From: Congeria kusceri
Taxonomy: Eukaryota > Mollusca > Bivalvia > Myida > Dreissenidae
Reading direction: 5' to 3'
Length of the DNA: 64,000 nt
NCBI GenBank assembly: GCA_027627225.1
Contig: CM051040.1
Span: forward strand, 25,396,634 to 25,460,633
The stretch's first letter is position 1, and every line of letters starts with the position of its first letter. This document shows positions 22,637 to 36,200 of the stretch, one piece after another. The translations under genes were made by a program, and so were the position numbers. The notes below the pieces were generated by a model that saw only the letters and a list, made by a program, of their open reading frames with translations, made no database searches and was not told where the DNA came from.

Positions 22637-24271
22637 CGTATGAATTGTTAACGTGTATAAAGGTGCCAAACGGTGCGTCCCCATGACCCCTAACACCCTG
22701 CCAAGGTTCAATGATAAGTCGTTTATAGTATTCTCACAAACACGCAAAAACGCGTATACGGACATAGAAATTTTCGGCCCCAAATAGCCTTATACAGGCC
22801 CGTAGAGAATCGGTTTTTGCATGTTATTGGCAAAAGTATAAGAGCTATCGCCACGAAACTTGGCAGTCTGTTAGGGTCCAAGGGGCCGAGACTTCCTGCA
22901 CGAGATGAGCTTCCTGGTGACGTAATTGACGTCAAAACGACGTCAACGGCAGCCATATTTAACGAGTACAGTACAGCAATAGGCGTACGTTGGTGCGCTT
23001 CAGGTCGCGTATGAATTGTTAACGTGGATAAAGGTGCCAAACGGTGCGTCCCCATGACCCCTAACACCCTGCTAAGGTTCAATGACAAGTCGTTTATAGT
23101 ATTCTCACAAACACGCGAAAACGCGTATACGGACATAGAAATGTTCGGCCCAAAATTGCCTTATACAGGCCCGTAGAGAATCGGTTTTTGCATGTTATTG
23201 GCGAAAGTATAAGAGCAATCGCCACGAAACTTGGCAGTCTGTTAGGGTCCACGGAGCCGAGACAGCCTGCTCGAGGTGAGCTTCGTGGTGACGTAATTGA
23301 CGTCAAAACGATGTCAACGGCAGCCCGATATAACGTATACAGTACAGCAATAGGCGTACGTTGGTGCGCTTCTGGTCGCTGATGAATTGTTAACGTGGAT
23401 AAATGTGACAAACGGTGCGTACCCATGACCCATAACACCCTGCCAAGGTTCAATGATAAGTCGTTTATAGTATTCTCACAAACACGCAAAAACGAGTATA
23501 CGGACATAGAAATGTTCGGCCCAAAATTGCCTTATACAGACCCGTAGAGAATCGGTTTTGAATGTTATTGGCGAAAGTATAAGAGCTATCGCCACGAAAC
23601 TTGACAGTCTGTTAGGGTCCATGGGGCCGAGACTTCCTGCGCGAGGTGAGCTTAATGATGACGTAATTGACGTCAAAACGACGTCAAAGGCAGCCCGATT
23701 TAACGTATACAGAACAGCAATAGGCGGACGTTGGTTCGCTTCTGGTCACGTATGAATTGTTAACGTGGATAAAGGTGCCAAACGGTGCGACCCCATGACC
23801 CCTAACACCCTGCTAAGGTTCAATGATAAGTCGTTTATAGTATTCTCACAAACACGCAAAAACGCGTATACGGACACAGAAATGTTCGGCCCCAAATTGC
23901 CTTACACAGGCCCGTAGGCAATCGGTTTTTGCAAGTTATTGGCGAAAGTATAAGAGCTGTGTCCACGAAACTTGGCAGTCTTTTAGGGTCCACGGAGCCG
24001 AGACTGCCTGCACTAGGTGAGGTTGCTGGTGACGTAATTGACGACAAAACGACGTCAACGGCAGCCGTATTTAACGTGTACAGTACAGCAATAGGCGTAC
24101 GTCGGTGCGCTTCAGGTCGCGAATGAATTGTTAACGTGGATAAAGGTGCCAAACGGTGCGTCTCCATGAACCCTAACACCCTGCGAAGGTTCAATGATAA
24201 GTCGTTTATAGTATTCTCACAAACACGCAAAAACGCGTATACGGACATAGAAATTTTCGGCCCGAAATTGC

Positions 24272-25750
24272 CTTATACAGGCCCGTACAGAATCGGTTTT
24301 TGCATGTTATGGCGAAAGTATAAGAGCTATCGCCACGAAACTTGGCAGTCTGTTAGGGATCATGGGGCCGAGACTGCTTGCACGAGGGAAGCTTCCTGCT
24401 GACGTAATTGACCCCAAAACGACGTCAACGGCAGCCCTATTTAACGTGTAAAGTACAGCAATAGGCGTACGTTTTTGCGCTTCAGGTCGCGTATGAATTG
24501 TTAACGTGGATAAAGGTGCCAAACGGTGCGTCCCCATGACCCCTAAAACCCTGCCAAGGTTCAATGATAAGTCGTTTATAGTATTCTCACAAACACGCAA
24601 AAACGCGTATACGGACATAGAATTTTTCGGCAAAAAATTGCCTTATACAGGCCGGTAGAGAATTGTTTTTTGCATGCTATTGGCGAAAGTATAAGAGCTA
24701 TCGCCATGAAACTTGGCAGTCTGTTAGGGTACATCAGGCCGAGACTACCTGCACTACGTGAGCATGCTGGTGAGGTAATTGACGACAAAACGACGTCAAC
24801 GGCAGCCCTATTTAACGTGTACAGTACAGCAATAGGCGTACGTTGGTGCGCTTCAGGTCGCGTATGAATTGTTAACGTGGATAAAGGTGCCAAACGGTAC
24901 CTCCCATAAAACACGGCCAAGGTTCAATGATAAGTCGTTTATAGTATTCTCACAAACACGCAAAAACGCGTATACGGACATAGAAATTTTCGGGTCAATA
25001 TTGCCTTATACAGGCCCGTACAGAATCGGTTTTTGCATGTTATGGCGAAAGTATAAGAGCTATCGCCACGAAACTTGGCAGTCTGTTAGGGATCATGGGG
25101 CCGAGACTGCTTGCACGAGGGAAGCTTCCTGCTGACGTAATTGACCCCAAAACGACGTCAACGGCAGCCCTATTTAACGTGTAAAGTACAGCAATAGGCG
25201 TACGTTTTTGCGCTTCAGGTCGCGTATGAATTGTTAACGTGGATAAAGGTGCCAAACGGTGCGTCCCCATGACCCCTAAAACCCTGCCAAGGTTCAATGA
25301 TAAGTCGTTTATAGTATTCTCACAAACACGCAAAAACGCGTATACGGACATAGAATTTTTCGGCAAAAAATTGCCTTATACAGGCCGGTAGAGAATTGTT
25401 TTTTGCATGCTATTGGCGAAAGTATAAGAGCTATCGCCATGAAACTTGGCAGTCTGTTAGGGTACATCAGGCCGAGACTACCTGCACTACGTGAGCATGC
25501 TGGTGAGGTAATTGACGACAAAACGACGTCAACGGCAGCCCTATTTAACGTGTACAGTACAGCAATAGGCGTACGTTGGTGCGCTTCAGGTCGCGTATGA
25601 ATTGTTAACGTGGATAAAGGTGCCAAACGGTACCTCCCATAAAACACGGCCAAGGTTCAATGATAAGTCGTTTATAGTATTCTCACAAACACGCAAAAAC
25701 GCGTATACGGACATAGAAATTTTCGGGTCAATATTGCCTTATACAGGCCC
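24272..25750 (+). repeat. Recent tandem duplication of a 733-bp dimer inside the array
   Basis: The interval from about 24272 to 25004 is repeated at 25005-25737, apparently without differences, including private variants such as GGTACATCAGGCCGAGACTA and the single-base loss in TGCATGTTATGGCGAAAG. The period is exactly 733 bp, two monomers minus a few bases. This is the least diverged duplication in the left part of the array. Confidence 0.85.
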
Positions 25751-27259
25751 TTAGAGAATCGGTTTTTGCAATTATTGGCGAAAGTATAAGAGCTATCGCC
25801 ACGAAACTTGGCAGTCTGTTAGGGTCCATTGGGTCGAGATTTCCTTCATGAGGTGAGCTTCCTGGTGACGTTATTGACGTCAAAACGACGTAAACGGCAG
25901 CCCTATTTAACGGTACAGTACAGCAAAAGGCGTACGTAGGTGCGCTTCAGGTCGCGTATGAATTTTCAACGAAGATAAAGGCGCAAAACGGTGCGTCCCC
26001 ATCACCCCAAACACCCTGCCAAGGTTCAATAATAAGTCGTTTATAGTATTCTCAGAAACACACAAAAACGCGTATACGGACATAGAAATGTTGGGCTCAA
26101 AATTAACTTATACAGGCCCGTAGAGAATCGGTTTTTGCATGTTATTGGCGAAAGTATAAGAGCTAACGCCACGAAACTTGGCAGTCTTTTAGGGTCCATG
26201 GGGCCGAGACTGCCTGCACGAGGTGAGCTTCCTGGTGACGTAATTGACGTCAAAACGACGTAAACGGCAGCCCTATTTAACCTGTACAGTACAGCAATTG
26301 GCGTACGTAAGTGCGCTTCAGGTCGCGTATGAATTGTTAACGTGGATAAAGGTGCCAAACGGTGCGTCCACATGAACCCTAACACCCTGCCAAGGTTCAA
26401 TGATAAGTCGTTTATAGTATTCTCACTAACACGCAAAAACGCGTATACGGACATAGAAAATTTCGGCCCAAAATTGCCTTATACAGGCCCGTAGAGAATC
26501 GAATTTTGCATGTTATTGGCGAAAGTATTAGAGATTTCGACACGAAACTTGGCAGTCTGTTAGGGTCTATGGGGTCGAGACTGCCTGAACGAGGTGAGCT
26601 TCCTGGTAACGTAATTGACGTCAAAACGATGTCAACGGCAGCCCTATTTAACATGTACAGTACAGCAATAGGCGTACGTTGGTGCGCTTCAGGTCGCGTA
26701 TGAATTGTTAACGTGGATAAAGATGCCAAACGGTGCGTTTCCATGACCCCTAACACCCTGCCAAGGTTCAATGATTAGTCGTTTATAGTATTCTCACAAA
26801 CACGCAAAAACGCGTATACAGACATAGAAATGTTCGGCCCAAAATTGCCTTATTCAGTCTCGAAGAGAATCGGTTTTTGCATCTTATTGGCGAAAGCAAA
26901 AGAGCTATCGCCACGAAACTTGGTAGTCTGTTAGGGTCCATGGGGCTGAGACTAACTGCACGTGGTGAGCTTCCTGTGTACGTAATTGACGTCGAATAGA
27001 CGTCAACGGCAACCCTATTTAAAGTGTACAGTACAGCAATAGGCGTACGTTGGTGCACTTCAGTTCGCGTATGAATTGTTATCGTGGAAAAAGGTGCCAA
27101 ACGGTGCGTCCCCATTACCCCAAACACCCTGCCAAGGTTGAATGATAAGTCGTTTATAGTATACTCACAAACACGCAAAAACGCGTATTCTGAAATATAA
27201 ATGTTCGGTCCAAAATTGCCTTAAACAGGCCCGTAGAGAATAACTTTTTTTCATGTTAT

Positions 27260-30200
27260 TGGCGAATGTATAAGAGCTATCGCCACGAAACTTGGCAGTC
27301 TGTTAGGGTCCATGGGGCCGAGACTGCCTGCATGAGGTGAGCTTCCTGGTGACGTAATTGACGTCAAAACGACGTCAACGGCAGTCCTATTTAACGTGTA
27401 CTCTACAGCAATAGGCGCACTTTGATTCGCTTCAAGTCGCGAATGAATTGTTAGCGTGGATAAAGGTGCCAAACGGCGCATCCATATGACCCCTAGCACC
27501 CGGCGAAGGTTCAATGAAAAATCGCTTACAGTATTCTCACAAACACGCACAAACGCGTATACTGACATAGAAATGTTCGGCCCAAAATTGCCATATACAG
27601 GCCCGATGTGAATCGGTTTTTGCATGTTATAGGCGAAAGTATAAGAGCTTTCGTAACGAAACATGGCAATCTGTTAGAGTTCATGGGGTCGAGACTGCCT
27701 GCGCGAGGTGAGCATCCTGGTGACCTAAATGACCTAAAACGACGTCAACGGCAGCCGTATTTAAAGTGTACAGTACAGCAATAGGTGTACGTTGGTGCGC
27801 TTCTGGTGGCGTAAGAATTGTTAACGTGGATAAACGTGCCAAACGGTACGTCCCCATGACCCATAAAACACGGCCAAGGTTCAATGATAAGTCGTTTATA
27901 GTATTCTCACAAACACGCAAAACCACGTATACGGACATAGAAATTTTCGGCCCAAAACTGCCTTATACAGGCCCGTAGTGAATCGGTTTTTGCAATCATT
28001 GGCGAAAGTGTAAGAGCTATCGCCACGAAACTTGGTAGTCTGTTAGGGTCCATGGGGCCGAGATTTCCTGCACGAGGTGAGCTTCCTGGTGAGGTAATTG
28101 ACGCCAAAACGTGTACAGTTTAGCAATATGTGTACGTTGGTGCGCTTTAGGTCGCGTATGAATTGTTAACGTGGATAAAGGTGCCAAACGGTGCGTCCCC
28201 ACACCCCCATACTGCCTGCACGAGGTGAGCTTCCTGGTGACGTAATTCACGTCAAAACGACGTCAACGGCAGCCCTAATTTTGCGTGTACAGTACAGCAA
28301 TAGGCGTACCTTCGTGCGCTTCAAGTCTCGAATGAACTGTTAACGTGGATAATGTGCCGAACGGTGCGTCCCCATGACCCCTAACACTCTGCCAAGGTTC
28401 AATTATAAGTCGTTTATAGTATTCTCACAAACACGCAGAAACGTGTATACGGACATGCACATTTTCAGGCCAAAATTGCGTTGTTCAGGCCCGGTTTTTG
28501 CATGTTATTGGTGAAAGTATAAGAGCTATCGCCACGAAACTTGGCAGTCTGCTAGGGTTCATGGGGCCGAGACTTCCTGCACGAGGTGAGCTTCCTGGTG
28601 ACGTAATTGACGTCAAAACGACGTCAACGGCAGCCATATTTAACGTGTACAGTACAGCAATAGGCGTACGTTGGTGCGCTTCTGGTCGCGTATGAATTGT
28701 TAACGTGGATAAAGGTGCCAAACGGTACGTCCCCATGACCCATAAAACACGGCCAAGGTTCAATGATAAGTCGTTTATAGTATTCTCACAAACACGCAAA
28801 AACACGTATACGGACATAGAAATTATCGGCCCAAAATTGCCTTATACAGGCCCCCAGAGAATCGGTTTTTGTATGTTACTGGCGAAAGTATAAGAGCTAT
28901 CGCCACGAAACTTGGCAGTCTGATAGGGTCCATGGGGCCGAGATTTTCTGCACGAGGTGAGCTTCCTGGTGACGTAATTGACGCCAAAACGACCTCAACG
29001 GCAGCCCTATTTAACGTGTACAGTTTAGCAATAGGTGTACGTTGGTGCGCTTCAGATCGCGTATGAATTGATAACGTGGATAAAGGTGCCAAACGGTGCG
29101 TCCCCACACCCCTAACACCCTGCCAAGGTTCAATGATAAGTCGTTTATAGTATTCTCACAAACACGCAAAAACGCTTATACGGAGATATAAATTTTCGGC
29201 CCAAAATTGCGTTAATCCGGCCCTTACAGAATCGGGTTGTGCATGTTATTGGCGAAAGTATAAGAGCTATCGCCACGAAACTTGGCAGTATGTTAATCTC
29301 CACGGGGCCGAGATTGATTGCACGAGGTGAGCTTCCTGGTGACGTAATTGACGTCAAAACGACGTCAACGGCAGCCCTAATTAACGTGTACAGTACAGCA
29401 ATCGGCGTACGTTGGTGCGCTTCAGGTCGCGTATGAATTGTTAACGTGGAGAAAGGTGCCAAACGGTGCGTCCCCATGACCCCTAACACCCTGCCAAGGT
29501 TCAACGATAAGTCGTTTATAGTATTCTCACAAACACGCACAAACGCCTATACGGACATAGAAATTGTCGGCCAAAAATTGCTTTATACAGGTCAGTAGAG
29601 AATCGGTTTTTGAATGTTATTGGCGAAAGTATAAGAGCTATCGCCACAAAACTTGGCAGTCTGTTAGGGTCCATGGGGCCGAGACTGCCTGCACGAGGTT
29701 ACCTTCCTGGTGATGTAATTTACGTCAAAACGACGTCAACGGCAGCCGTATTTAATGTGTACAGTACAGCAATAAGCGTACGTTGGTGAGCTTCAATTCG
29801 CGTATGAATTGCTAACGTGGAAAAAGGTGCCAAACGGTGCGTCCGCATTACCCCTAACACCCTGCCAAGGTTCAATGATAAGTCGTTTATAGTATTCTCA
29901 CAAACACGCAAAAACGCGTATACGGACATATAAATGTTGGGCCCAAAATTGCCTTAAACAGACCCGTTGAGAATCGGTTTTTGCAAGTTATTGGCGAAAG
30001 TATAAAAGCTATCGCCACGAAACTTGGCAGTCTTTTAGGGTCCATGGGGCCGAGACTGCCTGCAGAAGGTGAGCTTCCTGGTGACGTAATTGACGTCAAA
30101 ACGACGTCAACGACAGCCCTGTTTAAAGTGTACAGAACAGCAATGGGCGTACGTTGGTGCGTTTCAGGTCGCGTATGAATTATTAACGCGGATAAAGGTG

Positions 30201-33200
30201 CCAAACAGTGCGACCCCATGACTCCTAACACCCTGCCAAGGTTCAATGATAAGTCGTTTATAGTATTCTCACAAACACGCAAAAACGCGTTTACGTACAT
30301 TGAAATTATCGGCCCATAATTGCATTATACTGGCCAGTACAGAAGCGGTTTTTGCATGTTATTGGCGAAAGTATAAGAGCTATCGCCACGAAACTTGGCA
30401 GTCTGTTAGGGCCCATGGGACTGAGACTGCCTTCATGAGGTGAACTTCCCGTGTACGTAATTGACGTCGAATAGACGTCAACGGCAAACCTATTTAAAGT
30501 GTACAGTACAGCAATAGGCGTACGTTGGTGCGCTTCAGTTCGCGTATGAATTGTTAACGTGGAAAAGGTGCCAAACGGTGCGTCCCCATTACCCCTAACA
30601 CCCTGCCAAGGTTCAATGATAAGTCGTTTATAGTATTCTCACAAACACGCAAAAACGCGAATGCGGACATATAAATGTTCGGTCCAAAATTGCTTTATAC
30701 AGGCCCGAAGAGAATCGGTTTTAGAATGTTATTGGCGAAAGTATAAGAGCTATCGCCACCAAACTTGGCAGTCCGCTAGGGTCCATGGGGCCGAGACTGC
30801 CTGCACGAGGTGAGCGTAATGGTGACGTAATTGACGTCAAAACGACGTCAACGGCAGCCCTATTTAACGAGTACAGTACAGCAATAGGCGCACGTAAGTG
30901 CGCTTCAGGTCGCGTATGAATTGTTAACGTGGATAAAGGTGCCAAACGGTGCGTCCACATGACGCCTAACACCCTGCCAAGGTTCAATGATAAGTCGTTT
31001 ATAGTATTCTCACTAACACGCAAAAACGCGTATACGAACATAGAAATGTTCGGCCCAAAATTGTCTTATACAGGCCCGTAAAGAATCGGTTTTCGCATGT
31101 TATTGGCAAAAGTATAAGAGAAATCGCCACGAAACTTGGAAATCTGTTAGGGTCCATGGGGCCAAGACTGCCTGCACGAGGTGCGCTTCCTGGTGAAGTA
31201 ACTGACGTCAAAACGACGTCAGCGGCAGCCCTATTTAACGTGTACAGCACCGCAATAGGTGTACGCTGGTGCGCTTCAGGTCGCGTATGAATTGTCAACC
31301 TGTTTAAAGGTGCCAAACGGTGCGTCCCCATGACCCCTAACACCCTGCCAAGATTCAATGATAAGTCGCTTATAGTATTCCCACAAACACGCAAAAACGC
31401 GTATACGGACATACACATTTTCGGCCCAAATTGCCTTATTCAGGCCCTTACAGAATCGGGTTTTCAAAGTTATTGGCGAAAGTATAAGAGCTATCGCCAC
31501 GAAACTTGGCAATGTGTTAGGGTCCATGGGGCCGAGACTGCCTGCACGAGGTGAGCTTCCTGGTGACGTAACTGACGTCAAAACGACGTCAACGGCAGCC
31601 CTATTTAACGTGTACAGTTTAGCAATAGGCGTACGTTGGTGCTCTTCAGGTCGCGTATGAATTGTCAACGTGGATAAAGGTGCCAAACGGTGCGTCCCCA
31701 TCACCCCTAACACCCTGCCAAGGTTCAATGATAAGCCGTTTATAGTATTCTCGCAAAAACGCAAAAAACGCGTATACGGACATAGAAATGTTCGGCCCAA
31801 AATTGCTTTATACAGGCCAGTAGAGAATCGGTTTTTGAATATTATTGGCGAAAGTATAAGAGCTATCGCCACGAAACTTGGCAGTCTGTTAGGGTCCATG
31901 GGGCCGAGACTGCCTGCATGAGGTGAGCTTCCTGGTGACGTAATTGACGTCAAAACGACGTCAACGGCAGTCCTATTTAACGTGTACTCTACAGCAATAG
32001 GCGCACTTTGATTCGCTTCAAGTCGCGAATGAATTGTTAGCGTGGATAAAGGTGCCAAACGGCGCATCCATATGACCCCTAACACCCGGCGAAGGTTCAA
32101 TGAAAAAGCGCTTACAGTATTCTCACAAACACGCACAAACGCGTATACGGACATAGAAATGTTCGGCCCAAAATTGCCTTATACAGGCCCGATGTGAATC
32201 GGTTTTTGCATGTTATCGGCGAAAGTATAAGAGCTATCGTAACGAAACATGGCAATCTGTTAGAGTTCATGGGGTCGAGACTGCCTGCGCGAGGTGAGCA
32301 TCCTGGTGACCTAAATGACCTAAAACGACGTCAACGGCAGCCGTATTTAAAGTGTACAGTACAGCAATAGGCGTACGTTGGTGCGCTTCTGGTGGCGTAA
32401 GAATTGTTAACGTGGATAAACGTGCCAAACGGTACGTCCCCATGACCCATAAAACACGGCCAAGGTTCAATGATAAGTCGTTTATAGTATTCTCACAAAC
32501 ACGCAAAAACACGTATACGGACATAGAAATTTTCGGCCCAAAATTGCCTTATACAGGCCCGTAGTGAATCGGTTTTTGCAATTATTGGCGAAAGTGTAAG
32601 AGCTATCGCCACGTCACTTGGCTGTCTGTTAGGGTCCATGGGGCCGAGATTTCCTGCACGAGGTGAGCTTCCTGGTGAGGTAATTGACGCCAAAACGTGT
32701 ACAGTTTAGCAATAGGTGTACGTTGGTGCGCTTTAGGTTGCGTATGAATTGTTAACGTGGATAAAGGTGCCAAACGGTGCGTCCCCACACCCCCCTACTG
32801 CCTGCACGAGGTGAGCTTCCTGGTGACGTAATTGACGTCAAAACGACGTCAACGGCAGCCCTAATTTTGCGTGTACAGTACAGCAATAGGCGTACCTTCG
32901 TGCGCTTCAAGTCTCGAATGAACTGTTAACGTGGATAATGTGCCGAACGGTTCGTCCCCATGACTCCTAACACTCTGCCAAGGTTCAATTATAAGTCGTT
33001 TATAGTATTCTCACAAACACGCAGAAACGTGTATACGGACATGCAGATTTTCAGGCCAAAATTGCGTTGTTCAGGCTCGTAGGAAATCGGTTTTTGCATG
33101 TTATTGGTGAAAGTATAAGAGCTATCGCCACGAAACTTGGCAGTCTGCTAGGGTTCATGGGGCCGAGACTTCCTGCACGAGGTGAGCTTCCTGGTGACGT

Positions 33201-36200
33201 AATTGACGTCAAAACGACGTCAACGGCAGCCCTATTTAACGTGTACAGTACAGCAATAGGCGTACGTTGGTGCGCTTCTGGTCGCGTATGAATTGTTAAC
33301 GTGGATAAAGGTGCCAAACGGTACGTCCCCATGACCCATAAAACCCGGCCAAGGTTCAATGATAAGTCGTTTATAGTATTCTCACAAACACGCAAAAACA
33401 CGTATACGGACATAGAAATTTTCGGCCAAAAATTGCCTTATACAGGCCCCTAGAGAATCGGTTTTTGTATGTTACTGGCGAAAGTATAAGAGCTATCGCC
33501 ACGAAACTTGGCAGTCTGATAGGGTCCATGGGGCCGAGATTTTCTGCACGAGGTGAGCTTCCTGGTGACGTAATTGACGCCAAAACGACCTCAACGGCAG
33601 CCATATTTAACCTGTACAGTTTAGCAATAGGTGTACGTTAGTGCGCTTCAGATCGCGTATGAATTGATAACGTGGATAAAGGTGCCAAACGGTGCGTCCC
33701 CACACCCCTAACACCCTGCCAAGGTTCAATGATAAGTCGTTTATAGTATTCTCACAAACACGCAAAAACGCTTATACGGACATATTCGGCCCAAAATTGC
33801 CTTAATCCGGCCCTTACAGAATCGGGTTGTGCATGTTATTGGCGAAAGTATAAGAGCTATCGCCACGAAACTTGGCAGTATGTTAATGTCCATGGGGCCG
33901 AGATTGATTGCACGAGGTGAGCTTTCTGGTGACGTAATTGACGTCAAAACGACGTCAACGGCAGCCCTATTTAACGTGTACAGTACAGCAATCGGCGTAC
34001 GTTGGTGCGCTTCAGGTCGCGTATGAATTGTTAACGTGGAGAAAGGTGCCAAACGGTGCGTCCCCATGACCCCTAACACCCTGCCAAGGTTCAACGATAA
34101 GTCGTTTATAGTATTCTCACAAACACGCACAAACGCCTATACGGACATAGAAATTGTCGGCCAAAAATTGCTTTAGACAGGTCAGTAGAGAATCGGTTTT
34201 TGAATGTTATTGGCGAAAGTATAAGAGCTATCGCCAAAAAACTTGGCAGTCTGTTAGGGTCCATGGGGCCGAGACTGCCTGCACGAGGTGACCTTCCTGG
34301 TGATGTAATTGACGTCAAAACGACGTCAACGGCAGCCCTATTTAATGTGTACAGTACAGCAATAAGCGTACGTTGGTGAGCTTCAGTTCGCGTATGAATT
34401 GCTAACGTGGAAAAAGGTGCCAAACGGTGCGTCCGCATTACCCCTAATACCCTGCCAAGGTTCAATGATAAGTCGTTTATAGTATTCTCACAAACACGCA
34501 AAAACGCGTATACGGACATATAAATGTTGGGCCCAAAATTGCCTTATACAGGCCCGTTGAGAATCGGTTTTTGCAAGTTATTGGCGAAAGTATAAAAGCT
34601 ATCGCCACGACACTTGGCAGTCTTTTAGGGTCCATGGGGCCGAGACTGCATGCAGAAGGTGAGCTTCCTGGTGTCGTAATTGACGTCAAAACGACGTCAA
34701 CGACAGCCCTGTTTAAAGTGTACAGAACAGCAATAGGCGTACGTTGGTGCGTTTCAGGTCGCGTATGAATTATTAACGCGGATAAAGGTGCCAAACAGTG
34801 CGACCCAATGACTCCTAACACCCTGCCAAGGTTCAATGATAAGTCGTTTATAGTATTCTCACAAACACGCAAAAACGCGTTTACGTACATTGAAATTATC
34901 GGCCCAAAATTGCATTATACAGGCCCGTACAGAATCGGTTTTTGCATGTTATTGGCGAAAGTATAAGAGCTATCGCCACGAAACTTGGCAGTCTGTTAGG
35001 GCCCATGGGACTGAGACTGCCTTCATGAGGTGAGCTTCCCGTGTACGTAATTGACGTCGAATAGACGTCAACGGCAAACCTATTTAAAGTGTACAGTACA
35101 GCAATAGGCGTACGTTGGTGCGCTTCAGTTCGCGTATGAATTGTTAACGTGGAAAAGGTGCCAAACGGTGCGTCCCCATTACCCCTAACACCCTGCCAAG
35201 GTTCAATGATAAGTCGTTTATAGTATTCTCACAAACACGCAAAAACGCGAATGCGGACATATAAATGTTCGGTCCAAAATTGCTTTATACAGGCCCGAAG
35301 AGAATCGGTTTTTGAATGTTATTGGCGAAAGTATAAGAGCTATCGCCACCAAACTTGGCAGTCCGCTAGGGTCCATGGGGCCGAGACTGCCTGCACGAGG
35401 TGAGCATAATGGTGACGTAATTGACGTCAAAACGACGTCAACGGCAGCCCTATTTAACGAGTACAGTACAGCAATAGGCGTACGTTGGTGCGCTTCAGGT
35501 CGCGTATGAATTGTTAACGTGGATAAAGGTGCCAAACGGTGCATTTCCATGACCCCTAACACCCTGCCAGGGTTCAATGATAAGTCGTTTATAGTATTCT
35601 CACAAACACGCAAAAACACGTATACAGAAATAGAAATGTTCGGCCCAAAATTGCCTTATACAGTCCCGAAGAGAATCGGTTTTTCCATGTTATTGGCGAA
35701 AGAATAAGAGCTATCGCCACGAAACTTGGCAGTCTGTTAGGGTCCATGGTGCTGAGACTGCCTGCACGTGGTGAGCTTCCCGTGTACGTAATTGACGTCG
35801 AATAGACGTCAACGGCAAACCTATTTAAAGTGTACAGTACAGCAATAGGCGTACGTTGGTGCGCTTCAGTTCGCGTATGAATTGTTAACGTGGAAAAGGT
35901 GCCAAACGGTGCGTCCCCATTACCCCTAACACCCTGCCAAGGTTCAATGATAAGTCGTTTAAAGTATTCTCACAAACACGCAAAAACGCGAATGCGGACA
36001 TATCAATGTTCGGTCCAAAATTGCTTTATACAGGCCCGAAGAGAATCGGTTTTAGAATGTTATTGGCGAAAGTATAAGAGCTATCGCCACCAAACTTGGC
36101 AGTCCGCTAGGGTCCATGGGGCCGAGACTGCCTGCACGAGGTGAGCATAATGGTGACGTAATTGACGTCAAAACGACGTCAACGGCAGCCCTATTTAACG

